A stretch of DNA of 64,000 bases from Rhodococcus sp. 1163 (lineage in GTDB: Bacteria > Actinomycetota > Actinomycetes > Mycobacteriales > Mycobacteriaceae), in NCBI RefSeq assembly GCF_002091985.1, contig NZ_MKKX01000018.1:412456-476455 (forward strand), in the 5' to 3' direction. The notes below the pieces were generated by a model. It saw nothing but the letters and a program-made list of their open reading frames with translations. It was not told the origin of the DNA and did not search any database. Shown here one piece after another: positions 10,095 through 18,462 of the stretch (its first letter is position 1; each line of letters starts with the position of its first letter). Made by a program: the position numbers and the translations under genes.

Positions 10095-10503
10095 ACGCCG
10101 AGGTTACCGAGTACCCATGGATTAGTAGGTCCTGCTCTTGTTCTCGGCAGCCGGGTCAGTTCAGCAACTGCTGCCAGTTCGACGGCACCAGACCCACCGG
10201 GAACCACGTGCGCAGGCCTTCTGGCCGAAGATCAGATCTGGCCACGTCTTATCAAGTCGATTTCCCGTGGTGTCAGCAGCCGTTCCAACTGCTCACTCGG
10301 CCACTTACGGGGCCGCCCACTCATCCGGGCAGACTCGAGCAGTGGCACATCCGCGCTGGTACGTCGCAACATCGAATGAAGGTTCACGATCGATCACTCC
10401 GTCGAACTGATTTGGCTGATTCCTCGTTTGTTCTATCGCCAGTGTTCGCCCCTTGTTACCCGTTGTGTGTGAGGCGCGCTGAGGCGTTTCGGATCCGTCG
10501 ACC
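10095..10503. other. 409-bp gap without a convincing gene
   Basis: No strong coding signal was seen on either strand. A 46-codon minus-strand frame at 10232-10372 contains SGRPRKWPSEQLERLL, a basic stretch like the tail or linker of some DNA-binding proteins. A different frame just past its stop, opening with a GTG, reads GLRTWFPVGLVPSNWQQLLN. The two could be shards of a decayed gene, but both are too short to assign. The last 100 bp should hold the promoter of the DUF1206 gene. Confidence 0.4.
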
Positions 10504-11364
10504 ATGGGTAAGGTCCAGCCGAACGGGAAGCCACAATCGATCGGGGCCACAAAGTTGAGTAAGACCGGGGATTCATCTGCATCCGACGTCGTCGAGTCGA
10601 TACAGGACAATGGCGCATTCGAGAAGGCCGCACGCGCCGGCCATTTCGTCAGTGGCCTGCTCCATATTCTCATCGGCTACATCGCCATCAGGTTGGCGTT
10701 CGGGCAAGGTGGAAACGCAGACCAATCCGGCGCGCTCGCCGAGCTCGGCGAGAAGCCCGGCGGAGCCATCGCTCTGTGGGTTGCCTTCGTCGCCTTCGTG
10801 GCACTGGCTCTGTGGCGGGTCGTCGAAGCCATCGTCGGTAAGAAGTCCGACGACGATTCCGGCAGCGTGATGGACCGATTGAAGGCCGCATCGCTCGCGC
10901 TCGTCTACATCGTCTTCGCGTGGACGACCTTCGGGTTTGCCAGCGGATCCGGCAAGTCGAGTGGCAAGCAGAACGCATCCATGACGGCAGACTTGATGGG
11001 TAACGGCTTCGGCAAGTTCGTTCTCGTCGTCGTCGGACTCGTCATCATCGGCGTCGGCGGCTACCACGTCTACAAGGGCGTATCCAAGAACTTCCTCGAC
11101 GACCTGGAGGGCTACACCGGCAAAACCGTCGAGCGCCTCGGGATCGTGGGTTACTGCGCCAAGGGCATCGCCCTGATCGGTGTAGGAGCGCTCGTCATAG
11201 CTGCTGTCTTCACCTCGGACCCGAGCAAGGCGACGGGAATGGACGGCGCGCTGAAGACCCTCGGCCAACAGCCGTTCGGTCAGGTGTTGTTGATCGTGGC
11301 AGGCGTGGGCATCGCGCTGTACGGGCTGTACTCCTTCGTGCTCGCACGGTACGCACGGATGTAG
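10504..11364 (+). CDS. DUF1206 membrane protein
   Basis: A 286-residue polytopic membrane protein made of three related two-helix units, each with an AR-GH/YxxKG-type opening: AARAGHFVSGLLHILIGY, ASLALVYIVFAWTTFGF and VGYCAKGIALIGVGALVI. This triplication is characteristic of DUF1206. The first 40 residues are polar and cytosolic. Start is the ATG at 10504, with no evident ribosome site. Function unknown. It ends 17 bp before the first of two palindromic elements. Confidence 0.88.
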   Translation: MGKVQPNGKPQSIGATKLSKTGDSSASDVVESIQDNGAFEKAARAGHFVSGLLHILIGYIAIRLAFGQGGNADQSGALAELGEKPGGAIALWVAFVAFVALALWRVVEAIVGKKSDDDSGSVMDRLKAASLALVYIVFAWTTFGFASGSGKSSGKQNASMTADLMGNGFGKFVLVVVGLVIIGVGGYHVYKGVSKNFLDDLEGYTGKTVERLGIVGYCAKGIALIGVGALVIAAVFTSDPSKATGMDGALKTLGQQPFGQVLLIVAGVGIALYGLYSFVLARYARM

Positions 11365-11380
11365 TAACTCGGCTGTCGAT

Positions 11381-11456
11381 ATGGGCATGGCGTTCCAGTT
11401 GCACCTCTACCAGGCGGGAAGCCGTCTCCTTCGAGCGCAATCGGAACACCATGCCC
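11381..11456. repeat. 76-bp palindromic element, copy A
   Basis: Outer arms GGGCATGGCGTTCC (11383-11396) and GGAACACCATGCCC (11443-11456) form an inverted repeat with one mismatch. With copy B it shares about 20 bases at the left end (ATGGGCATGGYGTTCCAGTT) and 18 at the right (AATCGGAACACCATGCCC), and exactly the same length. The interior has diverged. It lies just upstream of the AbiEi/DUF559 gene, where it could be an operator. Confidence 0.85.
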
Positions 11457-11497
11457 GCGGTTGTCCACAATCCGCACCTCCATCCACAGGGTTTCTG

Positions 11498-12385
11498 TTG
11501 CCCCAGCTCACGTCGATCGAACGCGTTCGGACGTCGGCGATGCTCACCGCCGTGCATCCCCACGGAATCGCCACCCGTAGCCAACTTCTCGCCGCGGGCA
11601 TACCCAACAGCACCATCACCCGCAGATACGAACGCGTGCTGCCTGGGATCTACAGCGCCGACCAGCCGACCACCATCGCGCGCTGCTACGCCGTCACCTT
11701 GTGGCAGCCGAACGCACTGCTCAGTCACCGAACGGCAGCATGGCTGTACGGGTGGGTGGACGAGCATTCGATGATCGAAGCGACGCTGCCCGCGACATCC
11801 AAGGCTCGAACTCCCTGCTGGCTCAGGATGTATCGCCGAGACCTGCCCGCATCCGACACCACCGAGGTCGTGCGGCTCCCCGTCGTCGCCCGCGAACGAA
11901 CGCTGATCGATTGCATCGCCGTGATGACACCGGAGGCCGTCGCTCGAATCGTCGACGAACGCCTCGCAACAGACATCCATGCGCAAGACATCGCCGCGAA
12001 AATTCGAAGTACCCCCAGACGTCGCGGCAACTCCCGCGCGTCCGGTCAGCTTCGCAGTGCCGCGTCGGGATTTGCCTCGGAGCCCGAACGCGTACTTGAT
12101 CGCGCGCTCATTGCATGCGGTCTCCGGCTCGCAACCAACCATTGGGTTGGCAATTACGTATGCGACTTCGTCGACGAACTCGCACGGGTCGTCGTCGAGG
12201 TGGACGGCCGTGAGTTCCATAGCGCGCCCGAGGTGTTCAGCAAGGATCGGCGTCGGCAGAACGATCTGGTCCTCGACGGTTGGCTCGTACTGAGATTTTC
12301 GGCGTTCGATGTGATGGCGAACCCGGAAAAGACTGCCCGTCAGATCGCCGGGGTGGTGCGCAGGCGCCGGCGTTCACGAAATTGA
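11498..12385 (+). CDS. AbiEi-like/DUF559 protein (winged-helix plus PD-(D/E)XK nuclease-like domain)
   Basis: The N-terminal part, with HPHGIATRSQLLAAGIPNST then RRYERVLPGIYS, is the winged-helix AbiEi antitoxin-like domain. The C-terminal part, YVCDFVDELARVVVEVDGRE followed by KDRRRQNDLVLDGWLVLRFS, is a DUF559/Vsr-like PD-(D/E)XK nuclease core with D, E-V-D and R/Q-N residues in place. The frame is open from an ATG at 11381, but that codon lies in palindrome A; a TTG at 11498 or ATG at 11540 is more likely. No AbiEii toxin follows. The gene is bracketed by two 76-bp palindromes. Related proteins are frequent in rhodococci; activity unproven. Confidence 0.82.
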   Translation: MPQLTSIERVRTSAMLTAVHPHGIATRSQLLAAGIPNSTITRRYERVLPGIYSADQPTTIARCYAVTLWQPNALLSHRTAAWLYGWVDEHSMIEATLPATSKARTPCWLRMYRRDLPASDTTEVVRLPVVARERTLIDCIAVMTPEAVARIVDERLATDIHAQDIAAKIRSTPRRRGNSRASGQLRSAASGFASEPERVLDRALIACGLRLATNHWVGNYVCDFVDELARVVVEVDGREFHSAPEVFSKDRRRQNDLVLDGWLVLRFSAFDVMANPEKTARQIAGVVRRRRRSRN

Positions 12386-12460
12386 TGGGCATGGTGTTCC
12401 AGTTACGTCCTCCCCGAACGAAATCCCGCTTCGTGTGTGCAGAATCGGAACACCATGCCC
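12385..12460. repeat. 76-bp palindromic element, copy B
   Basis: Perfect 14-bp outer arms GGGCATGGTGTTCC (12387-12400) and GGAACACCATGCCC (12447-12460), plus a smaller inner pair ACGAA/TTCGT. It begins on the last base of the AbiEi/DUF559 stop codon and lies 5' of the SRPBCC gene. Same length and ends as copy A. As RNA it would fold into a long hairpin and could serve as a terminator, but there is no T tract. Confidence 0.87.
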
Positions 12461-12529
12461 ACACCCCGGTATACGATCCTGCCCAACTGCGTGTGACGCC
12501 CGGTTGCACTCATCATCACGGAGGTATAT

Positions 12530-12985
12530 GTGAGCAAGACACTCGAAGCCACGATCGACATCGACGCCAACCCTGAGCAGGTATGGAAAATAATCTCCGA
12601 CCTGAAGCGGATGGGCGAGTGGAGTCCGCAGTGCAAGCTCATGAAGGTCTTCGGCGGAGATGTTCGACGCGGCACCACCACCCTCAACATCAACCGCAAG
12701 GGACTTCTCGTCTGGCCGACCAGGTCGAAGGTGATCGAATTCGAACCGAACAAGAAGATCGCATTCCGCGTCCTGGACAACAAGACGATCTGGTCGTATT
12801 CACTGACCCCGAACGGGACCGGCACCTCGGTCGTCGAAAAGCGCGAAGCGCCGAGCGGCACCACCGCAATTTCGTCGTTCCTGGTCAAGAACGTGCTCGG
12901 CGGTAGCGATCGATTCGACATCGAATTGGTCGACGGCATGAACAAGACCCTCCAGCGCATCAAAGCGGAAACCGAAAAGGGCTGA
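12530..12985 (+). CDS. SRPBCC-family protein (polyketide cyclase/dehydrase type)
   Basis: A 151-residue START-like lipid- or ligand-binding fold: opening strand LEATIDIDANPEQVWKIISD, helix and WSPQ turn, then antiparallel strands (KVIEFEPNKKIAFRVLDN) and a long C-terminal helix from about residue 130. The GTG at 12530 is preceded by GGAGGT at the right distance, which fixes the start. Such proteins bind hydrophobic ligands or act as cyclases or chaperones; nothing here identifies the ligand. Confidence 0.87.
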   Translation: MSKTLEATIDIDANPEQVWKIISDLKRMGEWSPQCKLMKVFGGDVRRGTTTLNINRKGLLVWPTRSKVIEFEPNKKIAFRVLDNKTIWSYSLTPNGTGTSVVEKREAPSGTTAISSFLVKNVLGGSDRFDIELVDGMNKTLQRIKAETEKG

Positions 12986-13060
12986 CATGTTTGGTTGGTG
13001 ATTCGCCTGGGAATGCTGGTTGAGCACTATCCACGGCTTATTAGCAAGAGGGGGCACCAA

Positions 13061-13330
13061 ATGTTGGGCCTAGGAATCATCGGCTGGATCATCATCGGCG
13101 GTCTCGCCGGATGGATCGGCAGCAAGCTCATGAAGACCGACGCCTCGATGGGCATCATCTTGAACATCGTCGTCGGAATCATCGGCGGACTACTCGGTGG
13201 CTGGCTACTGAAGGTATTCGGAGTCGACGTCGAAGGCGGCGGACTCATCTTCAGCTTCATCACCTGCCTGCTGGGCGCAGTCATCCTCTTGTTCCTCGTC
13301 AAGTTGGTCATGGGCCGTAGCAGGGTCTGA
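13061..13330 (+). CDS. GlsB/YeaQ/YmgE (transglycosylase-associated) membrane protein
   Basis: An 89-residue, glycine-rich protein of three membrane helices: [40 protein letters not shown] and [20 protein letters not shown]. This is the small stress-related family typified by GlsB and YeaQ. The ATG at 13061 follows GAGGGGGC, and longer reading upstream has no family match. A strong hairpin follows the stop codon. Confidence 0.9.
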   Translation: MLGLGIIGWIIIGGLAGWIGSKLMKTDASMGIILNIVVGIIGGLLGGWLLKVFGVDVEGGGLIFSFITCLLGAVILLFLVKLVMGRSRV

Positions 13331-13345
13331 TCGACTCACACTTAC

Positions 13346-13389
13346 CGACTGCCGGGGCTTCCACGTACTGTGTGAGGCCCCGGCAGTCG
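13346..13389 (+). terminator. Hairpin terminator after the GlsB-like gene
   Basis: Perfect 13-bp stem CGACTGCCGGGGC/GCCCCGGCAGTCG around an 18-nt loop, 16 bases after the stop codon. There is no T run, which is common for actinobacterial terminators. It separates the gene from psd. Confidence 0.75.
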
Positions 13390-13431
13390 TCTGTGCCGAG
13401 GCCTTGTATATCAACAGTCATAAGGAGCGAA

Positions 13432-14148
13432 GTGGCACGCCGTCCCACCCCGATCGGTCAACCGCCCCGAACTGGGGTCGCGCACGTCGTCGACCTGGTC
13501 CGAGAGACAGTCCCGCCCCTGCACCCGGCAGGGCTACCGTTCGTCGCAGGCCCCCTTGCGGTGGCCGTCCTCGGCCGTAAGTACAAGTGGGTTCGGCTTG
13601 CCGGCCTCACAGCAGCGGGAGCCTGCGCCACATTCTTTCGGCATCCGAGCCGCGTTCCACCGAACCGCCCCGGCGTCGTAGTCGCTCCGGCAGACGGGCT
13701 GGTGACACTCGTCGATACAGCAGTGCCTCCTACCGAGCTCAGCCTCGGTAGCGATCCGGTGCCGCGCGTCAGCATCTTCCTGTCCGTCCTCGACGTCCAC
13801 GTGCAGCGTGTCCCTGTCGGTGGCGAGGTGCTCGAGGTCGTGCACCGCAGCGGACAGTTCAAGTCTGCCGATCTAGCCGAAGCCAGCGAGGTCAACGAGC
13901 GAAACAGCATGCTTATCCGCACCCCTGCAGGTCAGAACATCGCAGTTGTGCAGATCGCCGGACTCATCGCCAGGCGCATCATCAACAACGCCAAGATCGG
14001 CGACAAGCTCACCATCGGCGACACCTACGGTTTGATCCGATTCGGCTCGCGCGTGGACACCTACTTCCCACTGGGCACCAAGCTGCTCGTCGAGCGTGGA
14101 CAACGCGCAGTCGGCGCAGAAACTGTGCTCGCCGAGCTTTCCCAGTAA
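13432..14148 (+). CDS. psd: Phosphatidylserine decarboxylase
   Basis: Converts phosphatidylserine to phosphatidylethanolamine at the membrane. The 238-residue form is the short, archaeal/actinobacterial type. The C-terminal segment has the self-cleavage site as [10 protein letters not shown], where Gly-Ser yields the pyruvoyl prosthetic group; [16 protein letters not shown] and [13 protein letters not shown] are also family hallmarks. The GTG at 13432 (MARRPTPIG) is preceded by AAGGAG. It is 11 bp upstream of pssA, which makes its substrate, the same order as Rv0437c-Rv0436c in M. tuberculosis read backwards. Confidence 0.95.
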   Translation: MARRPTPIGQPPRTGVAHVVDLVRETVPPLHPAGLPFVAGPLAVAVLGRKYKWVRLAGLTAAGACATFFRHPSRVPPNRPGVVVAPADGLVTLVDTAVPPTELSLGSDPVPRVSIFLSVLDVHVQRVPVGGEVLEVVHRSGQFKSADLAEASEVNERNSMLIRTPAGQNIAVVQIAGLIARRIINNAKIGDKLTIGDTYGLIRFGSRVDTYFPLGTKLLVERGQRAVGAETVLAELSQ

Positions 14149-14159
14149 GGGTCCGGGCG

Positions 14160-15017
14160 ATGATCACCAGACGCTCGCGGCCACCTGCTGCCGTCAGACT
14201 TCTGCCGTCGGTCGTGACAATTCTCGCGCTGTGCGCGGGTCTGTCCGCAGTCAAATTCGCACTGAGCGATCAGCTGGGTGTTGCACTGGCCATGATCGGA
14301 GCGGCCGCGGTCCTCGATGCCCTGGACGGACGCATCGCGCGTCTCCTCGACGCGACGAGCAAGATCGGTGCCGAACTGGACTCGCTGGCCGACGCGATCT
14401 CGTTCGGTGTGGCCCCTGCGCTCGTGTTGTACGTGACGCTGCTCGACGGCAGTAGCTTCGGCTGGATCGTCGCACTGACCTATGCAGTGGCCATGGTTCT
14501 GCGGCTCGCGCGTTTCAATACCCTGCTGGACAACGACACCCCGACCTACGCCGCGGAGTATTTCACCGGTGTTCCTGCTCCGGCGGGGGCGCTCATCGTG
14601 CTGGCGCCGATTGCGGCATTCGAAGAGTGGGGCGACGGCTGGTGGGCGTCGTTCTACGTAGTCATCGGATGGACACTGTTCACTGCAGCGCTGGCTGTGA
14701 GCCGGATTCCCACGCTCGCACTCAAGACCGTGTCGGTGCCACCGCGGATGGCGGCGGCACTCCTGATCATGGTGGCGTTGACCGCTGCTGCACTGATCAC
14801 CTATCCGTTGATCCTGTTGATGGTGCTCGTGTTGGTCTACCTCGCGCACATCCCGTTCGCCATTCGCTCCCAAAGATGGGTTGCCGCGCGGCCGTACACG
14901 TGGGATGCCAAGCCGTCCGAGCGCCGGGCCGAGCGCCGGGCGATTCGTCGCGCGCCGAACACCGCGCGTAGGTCCTCCGCCCGTCTGGGTCTTCGGCGGC
15001 CGCGGAGCCCGAGGTGA
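14160..15017 (+). CDS. pssA: CDP-diacylglycerol-serine O-phosphatidyltransferase
   Basis: Membrane enzyme joining serine to CDP-diacylglycerol to give phosphatidylserine. The CDP-alcohol phosphotransferase signature DG-x2-AR-x8-G-x3-D-x3-D is present, from DALDGRIARLL to the following GAELDSLAD. About eight hydrophobic helices cover residues 10-245; the last 40 residues are strongly basic (ERRAERRAIRRAP). It sits between psd and the AAA+ gene and overlaps the latter by 4 bp. Confidence 0.95.
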   Translation: MITRRSRPPAAVRLLPSVVTILALCAGLSAVKFALSDQLGVALAMIGAAAVLDALDGRIARLLDATSKIGAELDSLADAISFGVAPALVLYVTLLDGSSFGWIVALTYAVAMVLRLARFNTLLDNDTPTYAAEYFTGVPAPAGALIVLAPIAAFEEWGDGWWASFYVVIGWTLFTAALAVSRIPTLALKTVSVPPRMAAALLIMVALTAAALITYPLILLMVLVLVYLAHIPFAIRSQRWVAARPYTWDAKPSERRAERRAIRRAPNTARRSSARLGLRRPRSPR

Positions 15018-17152
15018 GTACCCCCGAACTCGTCCTGACCGCACGCCTGAACACCTCGGCAGCCGATGCCCGTCGCGGCGTGGTGCGACTGCACCCAGAG
15101 GTGCTCGCTGCACTCGGCATTCGGGAGTGGGACGCAGTAGCACTCATCGGTTCTCGTCGGACGGCAGCGGTTGCAGGACGGGCACCGGAGGGCACCCCGC
15201 AGGGCACGGCTTTGCTCGACGACGTCACGCTGTCCAACACCGGAATCAAAGAAGATGGTTCGGTAGCCATCGCCCCGGTGACCGTCTATGGGGCGAAGTC
15301 CGTTCGACTCTCCGGGTCAGCTCTCGCCGCGGGGTCGATCTCCGATACCACCCTCCGCCAAGCACTGCTGGGCAAGATTGTGACCGTCGGCGACACGGTG
15401 TCACTGCTCCCCCGCGACCTGGGACCGGGAACCAGTTCCAGCGCTGCCACGCAAGCACTCTCGCGCACCTTCGGTGTTGCATGGACTACCGAACTTCTGA
15501 CCGTCTCCGCCGTCGAACCATCCGGAGGACCGGTGAGCGTTCAGCCCAACTCCGCCGTCGGATGGGGGCAGGGCCGACCACCGACCGTCCCCGAGGTGAT
15601 CCCGGCGATTCCGCCCGCCGAACTCGTGGGAGTGTCGGTCCACCAGGCGAAGTTACTCGAATGGCTTCGCCTCGCTCTCGACGAGTCCGAATTGCTCGCC
15701 AAGCTCGGTGCATCACCGCACCTCGGAGTTCTCGTGACCGGCCCGGCAGGCGTCGGGAAGGCAACGCTGGCGCGCGCCGTACTTTCCGGACGTACTGTCG
15801 CCGAACTCGACGGTCCTTCGATCGGCGCACTGGAGGCATCCGAGCGAGTGGATGCGGTCGCTGCTGCCATCGACAGCCTGGCAGGCAAAGGTGTACTGCT
15901 GGTCACCGATATCGACGCTCTCCTACCCTCGGTCCCCGAGCCTGCGTCGACGCTGATCCTCGATCATCTGCGGCGGGCCGTCGCCACCGAGGGGATCGCG
16001 TTCGTCGCCACTACTGCTCATCCCGAGAGCACGGACAGTCGAGTGCGCGCCCAGGATGTCTGCGACCGCCAGTTGACTCTGACCCTTCCGGACAGCGCGG
16101 GCCGCAAGGCGCTGCTGGAGCACCTACTCCGCAAAGTCCCGACAGACGCCCTCGAACTGAATGAAGTAGCTTCACGGACACCAGGTTTCGTCGTCGGCGA
16201 TCTAGCAGCACTGGTGCGCGAAGCCGCACTACGTGCAGCGTCTCGGGCCAGTGACAACAAGAGCGATCCCGTCATCGTGCAGTCCGACCTTCTCGCCGCA
16301 CTCGAGGTGATCCGACCGCTGTCACGTTCGGGCACAGAGGAGCTCGCAATCGGCACCATCACCCTGGACGACGTCGGGGACATGGTGGAGACCAAACAGG
16401 CACTGACCGAAGCGGTGCTGTGGCCATTGCAGCATCCCGATTCTTTTGCGCGGCTGGGCATCGATCCCCCGCGCGGGGTATTGCTCTACGGGCCACCCGG
16501 GTGCGGCAAGACCTTCCTCGTGCGCGCACTGGCCAGCTCCGGTCAACTCAGCGTCCACGCAGTCAAGGGCGCCGAGCTGATGGACAAGTGGGTCGGATCC
16601 TCAGAAAAGGCTGTGCGCGAGCTGTTTCAGCGCGCCCGAGACTCCGCCCCGTCGCTGATCTTCTTGGACGAGGTCGACGCATTGGCGCCGCGACGCGGTC
16701 AGGGTTCGGACTCGGGCGTCGGCGATCGCGTCGTGGCGGCGTTGCTGACCGAACTGGACGGCGTCGAACCGCTGCGCGACGTGGTCGTGCTGGGCGCAAC
16801 CAACCGGCCCGATCTGATCGATCCGGCACTACTTCGCCCAGGCCGCCTCGAGCGCCTGGTCTTCGTGCCACCGCCGGATGCCGACGCCCGCAAGGACATT
16901 CTGAAAGCGTCGGGAAAGTCGGTTCCGCTCGCTGCCGACGTCGATCTCGACGCGCTTGCGGAGGGACTCGACGGATATTCGGCTGCGGACTGTGCAGCAC
17001 TCCTGCGCGAAGCAGCGTTGACCGCGATGCGTCGGTCGATGGATGCCGCGGACGTCACGGCTGCCGACGTCGAGGCTGCCCGAAAGACGGTGCGCCCCTC
17101 ACTCGATGCAGCACAAGTTGCGCATTTGAAGGCCTACAGCGCTACGCGCTAG
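15014..17152 (+). CDS. Cdc48/VCP-like double AAA+ ATPase
   Basis: A 712-residue protein with an N-terminal double-psi barrel-like domain (RLHPEVLAALGIREWDAVAL), then two AAA+ modules, the plan of Cdc48/p97 and of Rv0435c. Module 1 has Walker A GPAGVGKAT (about 242) but its Walker B reads VLLVTDIDAL, without the catalytic Glu, and lacks the usual arginine fingers. Module 2 is complete: GPPGCGKT (about 493), LIFLDEVDAL (about 547), ATNRPDLIDPALLRPGR. Module 2 therefore probably does the hydrolysis. It overlaps pssA by 4 bp, so it is made together with phospholipid synthesis enzymes. Substrates unknown. Confidence 0.93.
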   Translation: MSTPELVLTARLNTSAADARRGVVRLHPEVLAALGIREWDAVALIGSRRTAAVAGRAPEGTPQGTALLDDVTLSNTGIKEDGSVAIAPVTVYGAKSVRLSGSALAAGSISDTTLRQALLGKIVTVGDTVSLLPRDLGPGTSSSAATQALSRTFGVAWTTELLTVSAVEPSGGPVSVQPNSAVGWGQGRPPTVPEVIPAIPPAELVGVSVHQAKLLEWLRLALDESELLAKLGASPHLGVLVTGPAGVGKATLARAVLSGRTVAELDGPSIGALEASERVDAVAAAIDSLAGKGVLLVTDIDALLPSVPEPASTLILDHLRRAVATEGIAFVATTAHPESTDSRVRAQDVCDRQLTLTLPDSAGRKALLEHLLRKVPTDALELNEVASRTPGFVVGDLAALVREAALRAASRASDNKSDPVIVQSDLLAALEVIRPLSRSGTEELAIGTITLDDVGDMVETKQALTEAVLWPLQHPDSFARLGIDPPRGVLLYGPPGCGKTFLVRALASSGQLSVHAVKGAELMDKWVGSSEKAVRELFQRARDSAPSLIFLDEVDALAPRRGQGSDSGVGDRVVAALLTELDGVEPLRDVVVLGATNRPDLIDPALLRPGRLERLVFVPPPDADARKDILKASGKSVPLAADVDLDALAEGLDGYSAADCAALLREAALTAMRRSMDAADVTAADVEAARKTVRPSLDAAQVAHLKAYSATR

Positions 17153-17175
17153 CGGGATGGCCATGTCCATCCCGC
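17152..17175. terminator. Bidirectional hairpin between convergent genes
   Basis: Perfect 9-bp stem GCGGGATGG/CCATCCCGC with the 6-nt loop CCATGT, starting on the last base of the AAA+ gene stop codon and 13 bp from the stop of the opposing PEP-mutase-like gene. Probable shared terminator; there is no T tract. Confidence 0.7.
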
Positions 17176-17187
17176 CGGCGAGGAGCC

Positions 17188-17940
17188 TCACTTCCAGCGC
17201 GCGAGGATGCCTTCTGCATGCTTGCCGAGCGAGGCTTGGAACAGTGGCCCGAAGCTGATGCGGCCGACGCCTAGTTCAGCGAAGTGCGCCAGGTCGCCGT
17301 CCACCGGGTGTGCGATCGCGTTGATCGGGAGCGGCAGTTCGGATGCGAGACGCTTGTAGTCGGCGTCGTTGTGGAATCCGACGGGGTAGAGCGAGTCGGC
17401 CCCTGCGGCGGCAGCGAGCTTGAGGCGTGCAATGGCCCGGTCGACACGGTCGCTTTCGTCACCGACCTGCTTGACGAACAGGTCGGTGCGGGCATTGATC
17501 ACCACATGTACGTCGGTTGCGTCCGATGCAGCGCGCAGCGCGCCGACGAAATCGGCATGCTCCTGTGCTTCACGCAGTCGGCCACCTTCACTGTGGACGG
17601 TGTCTTCGATGTTGAGGCCTACGGCGCCTGCCGAGATGAGACCATCGATGAGCCGCCTGGGGTCCTGCCCATAGCCTGCTTCGATGTCGACGGAGAGCGG
17701 CGCGTCCACGGCAGCGGTGATCTGTGAGACGCGGGTGAGAAGTTCTTCGAAGGTGATTCCTTCGTTGTCCGGCTTGCCGAGTGAGTCGGACACGGGATGG
17801 CTGCCGACGGTGAGCGCGGTGAACCCGGCCGAGACGGCGAGGTTCGCAGACCACGCATCCCACACGGTCGGGAGTACGACGGGATTGCCTGGCTTGTGAA
17901 GTTCGAGGAGTGTGGTGGCCTTCTGGGACAGGTTCGTCAT
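17188..17940 (-). CDS. Isocitrate lyase/PEP mutase superfamily enzyme
   Basis: A 250-residue beta/alpha barrel of the ICL/PEPM group: PTVWDAWSANLAVSAGF, the substrate and metal segment LSVDIEAGYGQDP, LNIEDTVHSEGGRL and VINARTDLF. The usual lyase cysteine loop is not seen, so it is not isocitrate lyase or methylisocitrate lyase proper; oxaloacetate decarboxylase-like or phosphonate-related activities are possible. The ATG at 17940 (MTNLSQKATTLL) is preceded by AGGAG. It stands alone, facing the AAA+ gene. Confidence 0.88.
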   Translation of the reverse strand: MTNLSQKATTLLELHKPGNPVVLPTVWDAWSANLAVSAGFTALTVGSHPVSDSLGKPDNEGITFEELLTRVSQITAAVDAPLSVDIEAGYGQDPRRLIDGLISAGAVGLNIEDTVHSEGGRLREAQEHADFVGALRAASDATDVHVVINARTDLFVKQVGDESDRVDRAIARLKLAAAAGADSLYPVGFHNDADYKRLASELPLPINAIAHPVDGDLAHFAELGVGRISFGPLFQASLGKHAEGILARWK

Positions 17941-18010
17941 GGGTGTGGCTCCTATACCGATCGGGAGAACGTGCGTTCTCACTCCAACGTACCCGAAGGG
18001 CCGATTGCCC

Positions 18011-18424
18011 TCAATCGATCAGATCGAGTTCACGCATTCGGTCGAAGACCAGCATCGACCCGGGTGCGACATCGGGCATCGCCGCATACTCGTCGCGGGT
18101 GAAGTACCGGATTTCCGCAATCTCGCTGGTCGCGACCGGCTCCGACGCCAACTCGGCCAGAAAGCAATTCATCCGCAATCCGGTGCCCTGTGGGTGCCCC
18201 CAGGCCGCACACTCGAAGACTCCGAGCAACTCCAACGAACCGTCGAGGACGGCTGCATCGAGTTCCTCACGGACCTCACGATGCAGCGCGTCCTCGGCGC
18301 TCTCACCCGGATCGATCTTTCCGCCGGCCATGTAGAACACCGACTTTCCTGCCGACCTGGCCTGGATCATCCGACGATCCCGCACGAACGCCAGCGCAGC
18401 AGTTCTGATCACATTTCCACTCAC
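18011..18424 (-). CDS. Nudix hydrolase
   Basis: A 137-residue single-domain protein. The Nudix box runs from GGKIDPGESAEDALHREV to REELDA, matching G-x5-E-x7-REV-x-EE apart from the last glycine, which here is alanine. It would hydrolyse a nucleoside diphosphate linked to another group, probably an oxidised nucleotide or a sugar or cofactor derivative; the substrate cannot be told. It begins with GTG at 18424. Gap of 38 bp to the next gene on the same strand. Confidence 0.9.
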   Translation of the reverse strand: MSGNVIRTAALAFVRDRRMIQARSAGKSVFYMAGGKIDPGESAEDALHREVREELDAAVLDGSLELLGVFECAAWGHPQGTGLRMNCFLAELASEPVATSEIAEIRYFTRDEYAAMPDVAPGSMLVFDRMRELDLID

Positions 18425-18462
18425 GTTCTACCCATCCCACTCATGCCATCACAAACGAGCCG

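Noticed and set aside
14881..16164. Long arginine-rich open frame opposite and within pssA and the AAA+ gene
   Set aside because: Composition is typical of an out-of-frame reading of GC-rich DNA, and the overlapping frames carry clear domain motifs.
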